Source of the DNA: Actinomycetota bacterium
Lineage (GTDB): Bacteria > Actinomycetota > CADDZG01 > JAHWKV01 > JAOPZY01
Direction of reading: 5' to 3'
Assembly (NCBI GenBank): GCA_035765775.1
Contig: DASTWV010000059.1
Coordinates: forward strand, 124,001-188,000
Length of the DNA: 64,000 nt
The translations under genes and the position numbers were made by a program. Positions within the stretch are counted from its first letter, which is position 1. Each line of letters opens with the position of its first letter. The notes beneath the pieces are model-generated. The model saw only the letters and a list, made by a program, of their open reading frames with translations. It had not been told where the DNA came from and did not search any database. Of this stretch, positions 32,930-40,551 are shown in pieces.

Positions 32930-33814
32930 ATGAAGCCGGTCACCGAAATCGAACTCGACGCCCACCAGCAGGACATCGCCCGCTACTACCGGGAGTGCTG
33001 GGCCGACTACCGCTTCCTGTGGATGGGCGGGCGCAAGGTGCTCGGCCTGCACTTCGGCACCTGGGACGAGGGGGTGCGCACCCACGCCCAGGCCCTCCTG
33101 CGGACCAACGAAGTCATGGCCGACGCCGTGCACATCCGTGCGGGGGACTACGTGCTCGACGCCGGCTGCGGCGTCGGCGGGTCGTCGATCTGGATGGCGG
33201 CGGAGCGGGGGGCGAGGGTTGTGGGGGTGAATGTCTCGCCCGAGCAGGTCGGTCTCGCCCGGGGTTTCGTCAAGGCCCGGAACCTGGACGACCGGGTGCA
33301 GATCCTTCACCGGGACTACAAAGCCACCGGGTTCCCCGACGGGACCTTCGACGTCGTCTGGGCGTGCGAGAGCGTGGCCCACAGCCCCGACCAGCGGGAC
33401 TTTCTCCGGGAGGCTTACCGGGTGCTGAAGCCCGGGGGTCGGATGATCGTGCGCGACGTCTACGAGGCCCGGACGCCGGCCACCCCGGAGGAGGAGGCTC
33501 TTGTCCAGGAATGGCAGGCCGCCTGGGCCATGCGCCGGCTCCCCACCGCAGAGCGCTTCCTCACCTGGGTCTCCCAGGCCGGCTTCTCCGAAGTGCACAT
33601 GGAGGACGTCACCGCCGCTGGGGTACGCTCCGGGCGGCGCTTGTACTGGATGTGCATGGCCGCCCTCCCGGGCGCCACCGTGCTCCACAAGCTCCACATC
33701 CGCAGCGACGTGCAGCACACCAACGTCACCGGGTCGATCGCCGCCTGGCGGGGCTACAAGGCCGGCCTCTGGGTGGCGAAGCACACCTCCGCCCGGCGCC
33801 CGCTCGAGGGCTAG
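32930..33814 (+). CDS. SAM-dependent methyltransferase
   Basis: 294 residues from ATG 32930; GACAAT (32916-32921) lies 8 nt before the start and could be a -10 box of a leaderless mRNA. The class I fold is shown by VLDAGCGVGGSSIWMA (motif I, near residue 67), ARVVGVNVSPEQV, FDVVWACESVAHSP and LREAYRVLKPGGRMIVRDVY. The pattern resembles sterol/tocopherol/sarcosine-type small-molecule methyltransferases. The substrate is unknown. It is 47 bp after the phosphoesterase lipoprotein gene. Confidence 0.85.
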   Translation: MKPVTEIELDAHQQDIARYYRECWADYRFLWMGGRKVLGLHFGTWDEGVRTHAQALLRTNEVMADAVHIRAGDYVLDAGCGVGGSSIWMAAERGARVVGVNVSPEQVGLARGFVKARNLDDRVQILHRDYKATGFPDGTFDVVWACESVAHSPDQRDFLREAYRVLKPGGRMIVRDVYEARTPATPEEEALVQEWQAAWAMRRLPTAERFLTWVSQAGFSEVHMEDVTAAGVRSGRRLYWMCMAALPGATVLHKLHIRSDVQHTNVTGSIAAWRGYKAGLWVAKHTSARRPLEG

Positions 33815-33878
33815 AGCCCCAGCCCCCAGCACCGTCTCCACCGGCAGCTTAGCCTCTCCCGAGCACGCCCTTACGGCG

Positions 33879-33905
33879 GGTTTAACCGTGCATTTCCCCG
33901 GGTAA
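33879..33905 (+). promoter_or_regulatory. SigB/SigF-type stress promoter
   Basis: GGTTT (33879-33883), 16-bp spacer, GGGTAA (33900-33905). This matches the actinobacterial general-stress consensus (GTTT-N15/16-GGGTA). It points at the small hydrophobic protein gene, about 190 nt downstream. Confidence 0.72.
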
Positions 33906-34099
33906 ACCTCCTGCCGTAGCTGAGAGCGAAAGGAGTGTGCTTGCGGTCAATGTCTCGCAATGAGCGTCGGCAGCCAGGAGCACCAGGACCGGGATGACTC
34001 GTTTGGCCCGGGAAGCATAATCATCATGATTGAAGGTCGGTAAGGCGGGACAAATCAGGACCAATGCGTCCGCCCTTGAACAAGACGGAAGGAGATCCG

Positions 34100-34255
34100 A
34101 TGGGTTTGCTCGTAGTATTCGCCATCATCACCCTGCTGCTGTTCGGGCTGGGGTTCACCCTGCACCTACTGTGGATCGTCGCCGTCATCGCGCTCGCCAT
34201 CTGGCTCATCGGCCTCGTGGCCCACGGCCCCGAGCGCCGCTGGTACCGCTGGTGA
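34100..34255 (+). CDS. small hydrophobic membrane protein
   Basis: 51 residues from ATG 34100, chosen because AAGGAGAT lies just upstream. Two hydrophobic segments (about 2-22 and 23-40) and a terminal basic/aromatic motif ERRWYRW, as in the small 'hydrophobic protein' family of Streptomyces and relatives (similar to lmo0937-type stress peptides). The SigB-like promoter upstream supports a stress role. Its last 90 bp lie opposite the 3' end of the SpoIIE-phosphatase gene. Confidence 0.78.
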   Translation: MGLLVVFAIITLLLFGLGFTLHLLWIVAVIALAIWLIGLVAHGPERRWYRW

Positions 34256-37200
34256 CCCAGCACCACTGAGAGCGCCCCGCACGTCGGGCGATACCCGAAG
34301 CACCAGTAACGCGAGGTCATCGCGGGCCTCGCCGCTCAGGAAGGCCAGTACCTCGGTCTCCAGGCGGCCCGCGATGACCTCGGCGCGTTCGCCCCGGCAT
34401 TCGGCCAGCGCCGCCCGGAGGCGCTCCTCCCCGAAGGTCCCCCCTGGCCCCCGCACATCCGTGAGGCCGTCGGTATAGAAGACCACTGCGTCGCCCGGGC
34501 CGAGGGCATTCACCTTCTCCGGCAGGTCGGGGTTCGGGACGAAGCCCAGCAGCGTCCCCGGCCGCCCGGCGGTCTCCACCGTCCCGTTCGCCCGCAGCAG
34601 CAGGGGCGGGGGGTGCCCGCCACACGCCACCGTGAGGCGCCACGTCCCCTCCCGGCGGCGCAGGCGCCCGAAGGCGATGGTGAGGAAGCGCCCGCTCGAC
34701 TGTTCCTCGAGCATCGCCTGGTTCAGCAGCGAGAGGACCTCCCGGGGCTGGCGGTGCTCCCTGGACGCCGCCCGCACCGTGTAGCGGGCCATCGCGGTCA
34801 GCGCCGCCGCCTCCACGCCCTTCCCGGAGATGTCGCCCATGACGACTGCCCAGGCCTCGGCGCCCGCCGGGTAGAGGTCGTAGAAGTCGCCCCCGACCTC
34901 GGAGGTGGCGATCGCCGAGCGGTAGCGGGACGCCAGCTCGACCCCGGGGATCTCCGGGAGGGCCGGGGGCAGGAGGCTCGCCTGCAGAGTGACGGCGATG
35001 TGGCGCTGGGCGTCGAACAGGTGGGCATGGTCCAGGGCCAGCGCCACCCGGCGGGCCAGGTCCTGGACCAGGGCGATGTCCACCGCGCTGTAGGCGCCGG
35101 CTTCCCCCAGCCCCCGGGCGAGCCCGATGGCACCGATCACCTGCCCCCGGGCGACCAACGGGACCCCGACGTAGGCACCGATGCCGTAGCCCGCCAGCGT
35201 CTCGCGCTCCCCGTACGGGAGCCGGGCCGGGGAGCCGTCGGCCTCGGGCAGCGAGACGGCTGCGGCCGTGCGGATGACATGCGCCGGGAGGCCGTCGGTT
35301 GGGCACAGCGGATGCCCCGGCGGGAGAGGGCTGCCATCGTAGGTGGCGCTGGGGCCGGCCGAGGCGACGCGTTCCAGCACGCCCCCCACCCCGACGAGGT
35401 CGATGTCGCAGCGGTGGGCCCACATCCGGCCGTGGCCCGTCACCACGAGGTCGGCCAAGCCGGCCAGCGCCAAGTGGACGTCGAGGGACCCGGCCAGCAG
35501 CGTGCTGGCCTCCAGGAGGAACTGCAGCCCGGCCCGCGAGGCGTCGCCCTCGAGGCGGGCCGCCCGCTCCGCCCTCCACAGCCGCGCCCGCTCCTCCTGC
35601 ACCAGCTTGAAAGCCGTCACGTCCCGGAAGTACCAGGCCCGGCCCCGGTGCACCCCGTCCGCCCCGAAGAGGGGGACGGTCCAGCGGTCGAAGACCCGCC
35701 CATCCCGGAGGTCGAGCTCGTCGCGCGAGCGCACGGTCCGGTCGGTGCGGAGCTGGCGGACCTGGCGTTCGAAAGCGATGGGATTGGCGACCTGGCTGGC
35801 GACCAGGCGCAGCAGGGCATCGGCGTCGCCAGCTTCCAGGATCGCGCGGGGGGCGGCCCACATCTCGGCGAACTGGCGGTTGTGGGACACCACCCGGCCG
35901 CCCGGCGACACCACCAGCACGCCTTCGATGGCGGCGTCGCTCTGCGAGTCGAGCAGCATGGCCTGCAGCTCGGTCTCCTGGTACAGCCGGGCGTTGTCCA
36001 GGGCCAGCGCGGCCCGCCGGGCGAGGTCCTCGACCAGGGCCAGATCGGCGGCTGCGTAGCTCCGCCCGGATCGGCGGGCGGCCATCAGCGTCAGGGCTCC
36101 CAACATGCGCCCGCGGGCGGCCAGGGGCACCGACAGATACGAGCAGAAGCCCCACTCCTGGACCAGGCGCAGGTGGTCGGCATCCCGGGTGGCACCGGCG
36201 AGGAACACCTCGGTCACCTCCCCGGAGAACTGGGCCGTGCCGGTGCGCATGGCCTGCACCGCTGGATGGTTACCGCCGGCATCCGGGGCGAAGCGCTCGC
36301 GGAGCACATCGGCGATCGGCTGATCCTCGGGGGCTGCGGCCACTGCGGCCACCCGGCGGATGGTGCCGTCGGCCAGGTCCTGCAGATCGACGACGCAGAT
36401 GTCGCACAGGTGCCCGGCCACGAGGCCGGCGAGACGCTCGAGGCCGACCCCGAAGTCGAGGGACGCCGCCAGGAGCGTGCTCACCTCCAGCAGGAAGGCC
36501 TGCTCCGCCCGGGCGCGCTCCGCCTGCGCCCGGGCGCGCTGCTCCTGGGCGTACAGGCGGGCGTTATCGATCGCCAACCCGGCACGCCGGGCCAGGTCCT
36601 GGATCAGCAGGACGTCCGCCCGGTCGAAGGGCCGGCTCGTGCGGCTGGCCAGGGCGGCGATGATCCCGACCGTGCGGTCGCGGGCGCGCACCGGGACCGC
36701 CACCAGGGATCCCGGGTCCAGCGCCTCGAGCAGGCGCAGGTGCTCCTCGTCCACGGCTGCTTTCTCCAGGAGTTCGCGGGGCAGCTCGGGGGCCAGGTAG
36801 GGCAGGCCCGCCTGGATCTGGTCGGCGATCAGTGCCCCGGTCCAGGGCGGGTAGCGCTCGAGGGCGGTGAGCACCGCCGCTTTCGCCGGATCGGCGTGGC
36901 GGAGCGCCACCCGGCTCGCCGTGCCGTCGTCGCGCATCTCCCGGACCGAGCAGTAGTCCGCCAGCCGGGGGACGACGAAGTCGGCGATCAGCTCCAGCAC
37001 GCCCCGGGCATCGAGGGACGTGGCCAGGAGCTGCGGGCCGAGTGACGCCAGGAACTCCAGGCGATCCTCCATCGCCTGCTGGGCAGTGACCGCCTCCTGC
37101 CGGGCGGTGACGTCGCGGAAGACGGTGACCGATCCCAGGACCTCGCCTGCGGGCCCGGTGAGCCGCTGGCCCCGCACGAGGGCCCACCGGTCGGCCCCCG

Positions 37201-37513
37201 CCCCCGGGAAGCGGAAGCGCAGGAGCACCTCGAGCGGGCCGGGGTCCCCGCTCAGAGCCCGCCGCCCGGGGAACTGGTGCCGCGGATAGGGGCTGCCCGC
37301 GGCGTCGAACACCTCGTAGCGGGCCGCCAGTTCATCGACCGGCGCAGCCTGGAGCTCCTCGATCGTCATACCGAGCTGGCGGGCCGCCTCGGCGTTGCCC
37401 CACAGGAGCCGGCCGTCCGGCCCCCGGACCAGGATCCCGTCCCCGGTTGCGTCGAGGACGGCCTCGAGGTGCGGGACCGTGAGATGCCTGGGAAGTCCAC
37501 TCGGTACCGACAC
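34166..37513 (-). CDS. PAS-GAF-PAS-GAF SpoIIE-type PP2C phosphatase
   Basis: 1115 residues from GTG 37513, supported by GGAGGG 9 nt upstream; the frame is open further but poorly conserved. Order: PAS (about 15-130), two GAF domains (about 140-490), PAS (about 500-630; DVTAFKLVQEERARL), a third GAF (about 650-830) and a SpoIIE PP2C domain (about 850-1065; VGGDFYDLYPAGAEAWAVVM, GDISGKGVEAAALTAMARYT, GDAVVFYTDGLTD, DDLALLVLRV). It should dephosphorylate a STAS anti-anti-sigma factor in response to sensed signals. No kinase domain is seen. The C-terminal 45 residues are encoded opposite the small hydrophobic gene. Confidence 0.9.
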   Translation of the reverse strand: MSVPSGLPRHLTVPHLEAVLDATGDGILVRGPDGRLLWGNAEAARQLGMTIEELQAAPVDELAARYEVFDAAGSPYPRHQFPGRRALSGDPGPLEVLLRFRFPGAGADRWALVRGQRLTGPAGEVLGSVTVFRDVTARQEAVTAQQAMEDRLEFLASLGPQLLATSLDARGVLELIADFVVPRLADYCSVREMRDDGTASRVALRHADPAKAAVLTALERYPPWTGALIADQIQAGLPYLAPELPRELLEKAAVDEEHLRLLEALDPGSLVAVPVRARDRTVGIIAALASRTSRPFDRADVLLIQDLARRAGLAIDNARLYAQEQRARAQAERARAEQAFLLEVSTLLAASLDFGVGLERLAGLVAGHLCDICVVDLQDLADGTIRRVAAVAAAPEDQPIADVLRERFAPDAGGNHPAVQAMRTGTAQFSGEVTEVFLAGATRDADHLRLVQEWGFCSYLSVPLAARGRMLGALTLMAARRSGRSYAAADLALVEDLARRAALALDNARLYQETELQAMLLDSQSDAAIEGVLVVSPGGRVVSHNRQFAEMWAAPRAILEAGDADALLRLVASQVANPIAFERQVRQLRTDRTVRSRDELDLRDGRVFDRWTVPLFGADGVHRGRAWYFRDVTAFKLVQEERARLWRAERAARLEGDASRAGLQFLLEASTLLAGSLDVHLALAGLADLVVTGHGRMWAHRCDIDLVGVGGVLERVASAGPSATYDGSPLPPGHPLCPTDGLPAHVIRTAAAVSLPEADGSPARLPYGERETLAGYGIGAYVGVPLVARGQVIGAIGLARGLGEAGAYSAVDIALVQDLARRVALALDHAHLFDAQRHIAVTLQASLLPPALPEIPGVELASRYRSAIATSEVGGDFYDLYPAGAEAWAVVMGDISGKGVEAAALTAMARYTVRAASREHRQPREVLSLLNQAMLEEQSSGRFLTIAFGRLRRREGTWRLTVACGGHPPPLLLRANGTVETAGRPGTLLGFVPNPDLPEKVNALGPGDAVVFYTDGLTDVRGPGGTFGEERLRAALAECRGERAEVIAGRLETEVLAFLSGEARDDLALLVLRVSPDVRGALSGAGSPAVPAALGAVGHEADEPDGERDDGDDPQ

Positions 37514-37824
37514 GCCACACCCTCCGGACAGGGAAGCTCGGGCGTCGCATTCTAGAGCCGCCGCCATGGCCGCCCGCTGTGCCCCGAGGGATGGCCCCGC
37601 GGACATTGGTCAAGCATCCTGACCGCCATCAGGCTGACGGTACCGACATCCTCGTAACCCGAGCTATCCCCTCCGCCAGAGCGGCGCCGAGGAGCGGCGG
37701 CGTGCTCGCGGCCTGGAGGTAGACGCCGGGCGAGGGCCTGAGCATCGGCCGGGCATGGGCACGGGTGACGGCCTACCTGTACGTCGCCCGGCGCCCGGTG
37801 CGAGGAGTAGACCAGCGATTCGAT
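37514..37824. other. 311-bp intergenic region
   Basis: It holds the ribosome site of the SpoIIE-phosphatase gene and, on the minus strand, a -10-like TAGAAT about 40 nt before its start. I find no gene or strong hairpin. The run of seven T at about 37833-37839 belongs to the end of the frameshifted neighbour. Confidence 0.45.
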
Positions 37825-39287
37825 TCAGATTTTTTTCTCCGGCCATTGGGAGGCTTGCCGGCCGGTGGTTTCGCTTGTGGTCCGGGAAGCCTGGGCGGCG
37901 GAGAGCAGTGCCGCGGTCCACAACGCACCTAGGGCCCACGCGCCAACCACATCCGTTGGCCAGTGGGCCCCGAGGTACACCCGGGAGAGCCCGACCAGCA
38001 GCGCGACCAGCCCGGCGGCCGCCCATACCCACACCTTGGCGCCCCAATGGGGGGCAACCCCGGCGATCAGGGCCGCCGCCGTTCCCACACCGCCACGGCC
38101 TGGGTGGCGTGCCCGGAGGGAAACGAGTAACCGGCAAAATGACCCACGCTCAGCAGCGCCGGAGGGCGGGGCCGGCGCGCCAGCTGCTTGACGAGCTCGA
38201 AGAGTCCCAGTGAGCCGAGGTAGGCGCCCGCCAGGAGGGCGCCGGGACGCCACCGGTGCCGGCGGGCCCACCACACCAGGCCCACGACCGCGATCGCCGG
38301 TGCCAGGACCCAGCCCGAGCCGAGGTAGGAGATGGCTCGCATGGCGCTGGTGAGCCAGGGCTCCCGATGGCGGACGAAGAAGGCAAGGATGGGCCGGTCC
38401 AGGCGCGCGGCGTCGTCGCCGGCGACGACATCCTGGGTAATAGCGCCAAAGCCCCAGCCCACCAGCCCGACCACGGCGAGCGAAATGGTCAGCGAAAGCC
38501 CCAGTGCGGGCCCCCGTTGCAGCCGGGCAGCCAGAAAGTCGAGCGGGCGCCGGTAGCGCTGCCGTCCCCGGACAAGCCACGGGCGCTCCAGTTGGCGTGC
38601 CCCGAAGGCCCGGATGGCCATCTGGTGGGAGATCGCCCAGCGCGCGGCCAGGACCACAGCACCGACCAGAACCGCGGCCAGCAGGAGGACCAAGCTGGCC
38701 CGCTTGGCCACATGCTCCACGGTGCGCCAGCTCTTGCCGGCGGCGAAGCCGAGCAGGCTGAAGCCGGTCGCCCACAGGGCACCGCCGGCGGCGTTGTAGG
38801 CCAGGAAGGTGGGGTAGTCAAGCCCCGCCATGCCGGCCATGCCCGGGACCAGCACCCGCAGCGCCGCGGTGAAGCGCCCGAGGAAGACGGCCTTGCCCCC
38901 CCGGGTGGCCAGGTAGCGCTCCGCCCGGTCCAGGTGCTCCGCGTTGACCAGCCGGCCAAGGGTCCCGTCCAGGACGCGCCGGCCCCAGCGATGGCCGATC
39001 TCGTAACCGATCGAGTCACCGATGACCGCACCGGCCACTGCCGCCCCGATGGCCCCGATCAGGCTGATCCGGTGCTCGTAGGCGAGCACCCCGCCCAGAA
39101 GGACGGCGATCTCGCCGGGGAACAGGAACCCGACGAAGGCGGAGGACTCCAGGGCGGGGACGGCGAACACCACCGCCAGGGCTGCCCATCCCCGCAGGCC
39201 CAGGATGTGATCGGTGATGGCGGCCGTATCCTCAGCGCCCCCGGGCGTCGAAGACTCGTTGGGCGTAGTCCTCGAGCGCCTCCACAC
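37825..39287 (-). pseudogene. DedA-PAP2 fusion membrane protein with 1-bp frameshift
   Basis: The first frame (39287 to about 38086) encodes a DedA/SNARE-associated domain (VGFLFPGEIAVLLGGVLA, FLGRFTAALRVLVPGMAGM) and a PAP2 lipid phosphatase domain up to motif 2 (KQLARRPRP, FPSGHATQAVAVW), then hits a stop. The next frame continues with GTAAALIAGVAPHWG, motif 3 SRVYLGAHWPTD and the C-terminus to 37825. Adding one base to the CCC run at 38084-38086 restores one protein of about 487 residues. It is either a real inactivating deletion (catalytic His of motif 3 lost) or a base-calling error. ATG 39287 overlaps the preceding ChrB-like gene by 56 bp and is the only standard start. Confidence 0.85.
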
Positions 39288-39765
39288 AGGCCTTCAGCCG
39301 GCGTTCGGCTGCTTGCGCCGAGCGGGCGCCAAAAAGATCGCGGGCGCGGATCTGGCGGTGCCAGCGCCGGAGCCGCTCCAGGTTGTGCTCCTCCTCGTCA
39401 AGCTCAGCGAGGGTGAACTTCTCCTTGGCGATCTCGCCGGCGATCTCGCCGGCGAACTTGTCGCACTCGGCGAGGAACTCGATCCACTCCTCCTCCCGAG
39501 CCTGGGAGTACACCGCCACGAGAGCCGGACCGGTCTCGGCCGAAGGGACAACGTCGAAGACGAATGCGGTGCCTTCGCCCCGATCGACCAACGCCACCGC
39601 ACGGTCGACGGCCTCGTCGAACCCTTCGCCCGCCGGCACGGCCCAGGTTGCCTGTTGGAGGGCCACCGCGCCGGCGTGGCGCAGCTCCCGCCACACCGCG
39701 ACCCGGTGGCGCGACGGCTCAGCGGCCAGCCGGTAGGTCACCAACCGCCACGCGGGTTCAGCCAC
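39232..39765 (-). CDS. ChrB N-terminal-domain protein
   Basis: 177 residues from GTG 39765, two bases after the PAP2 gene stop. The opening WRLVTYRLAAEPSRHRVAVW followed by LRHAGAVALQQATWAVPA matches what I recall of ChrB N-domains, linked to chromate resistance and often regulatory. The C-terminal half is a charged helix (EEEHNLERLRRWHRQIRARD). The ChrB C-terminal domain and a chrA transporter are absent, so a chromate role is uncertain. It is translationally linked to both neighbours. Confidence 0.65.
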   Translation of the reverse strand: MAEPAWRLVTYRLAAEPSRHRVAVWRELRHAGAVALQQATWAVPAGEGFDEAVDRAVALVDRGEGTAFVFDVVPSAETGPALVAVYSQAREEEWIEFLAECDKFAGEIAGEIAKEKFTLAELDEEEHNLERLRRWHRQIRARDLFGARSAQAAERRLKACVEALEDYAQRVFDARGR

Positions 39766-39767
39766 GC

Positions 39768-40352
39768 TCAGCTGCGGCTCGAGGTGACCAGCGCCCGGGC
39801 GGGGGAAGCCATGGCCCGGCGCAGCACCGGGACCAGGAGCCAGGACGCCGGCCGCGCCCCGAGAACCGCCACCCCAGCCCCGATCGCAAGGCCTGCGAGC
39901 ACGTCGCCCGGGTAGTGGACTCCCACGTACACCCGGGTCACCGCCATCGCCACCGCCAGGACCGCGGCCAGGATGCCAAGCCGGCGGTCCACCAGCAGCA
40001 GGCCCGCGGCAACGGCGCCCACCACCAGTGCGTGATCGCTCGGGAAGGAAAAATCACTGGTGCGGGAGATCAGGACGTGCGCCCCGGCAATGACCGCATA
40101 GGGGCGGGGTCGCCTGATCGCATGGCCAATCAGCTGGCCGAGAGCCAACGCCACCAATGCCGCCGCCCCGGCCCAACAAACTCCACTGAGCCGGCTGGCG
40201 GGGTCGGGGCTCGGGCGGGCCCGCAGCCAACCGACGGCGAGGAGCACCGCGAAGGCAGCGACACCGTATTTGGCGTAGGCGACCGCCGGAGCGTGCGCCC
40301 ACCCGGACTTCAGGGCCAGGGCGTTGAACCACCGGTACATCGAGGTATCCAA
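39768..40352 (-). CDS. PAP2-family lipid phosphatase (BcrC-like)
   Basis: 194 residues from TTG 40352; GGAGGAGGGG lies 8 nt upstream, and ATG 40340 four codons later is the alternative. About five membrane spans. The three PAP2 motifs are HAIRRPRPYAV, FSFPSDHALVV (Asp in place of the usual Gly) and TRVYVGVHYPGD. It probably dephosphorylates undecaprenyl diphosphate or another lipid phosphate outside the membrane. It is first in a minus-strand row with the ChrB-like and DedA-PAP2 genes. Confidence 0.85.
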   Translation of the reverse strand: MDTSMYRWFNALALKSGWAHAPAVAYAKYGVAAFAVLLAVGWLRARPSPDPASRLSGVCWAGAAALVALALGQLIGHAIRRPRPYAVIAGAHVLISRTSDFSFPSDHALVVGAVAAGLLLVDRRLGILAAVLAVAMAVTRVYVGVHYPGDVLAGLAIGAGVAVLGARPASWLLVPVLRRAMASPARALVTSSRS

Positions 40353-40539
40353 GGGACCGACCCCTCCTCCATTGGCCCGGGGCCCCATTGCTCCCGGCCA
40401 CGGGCGCTCTCCCCCCGGGGGGTATGTTACGACGAGCAGTGTAGCAATCGTTACCGCACAGCCCTCGAGCTCCCGCGCCCTCGGACACGAGCCAAGTGGC
40501 TGAGCGCTTCCCCGGCCACCGCCGCGTTTGCTATCCTGC

Positions 40540-40551
40540 GAACACATGTTC
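40540..40551 (+). promoter_or_regulatory. LexA/SOS-box-like site on helicase start
   Basis: GAAC-ACAT-GTTC, preceded by C, matches the core of the actinobacterial SOS box (CGAAC-N4-GTTCG). The site contains the helicase ATG (40546) and follows a -10-like TATCCT (40532-40537). Bound LexA would block a leaderless transcript at its first codon. Confidence 0.65.

Noticed and set aside
33936-33998. 20-codon open frame with AAAGGAG upstream (VCLRSMSRNERRQ) in the leader of the small hydrophobic gene
   Set aside because: Too short to judge, and no attenuator-like structure follows; it may be a chance frame.
39232-39765. Chromate resistance operon
   Set aside because: Only a ChrB N-domain-like protein is present; there is no ChrA transporter or ChrB C-domain.
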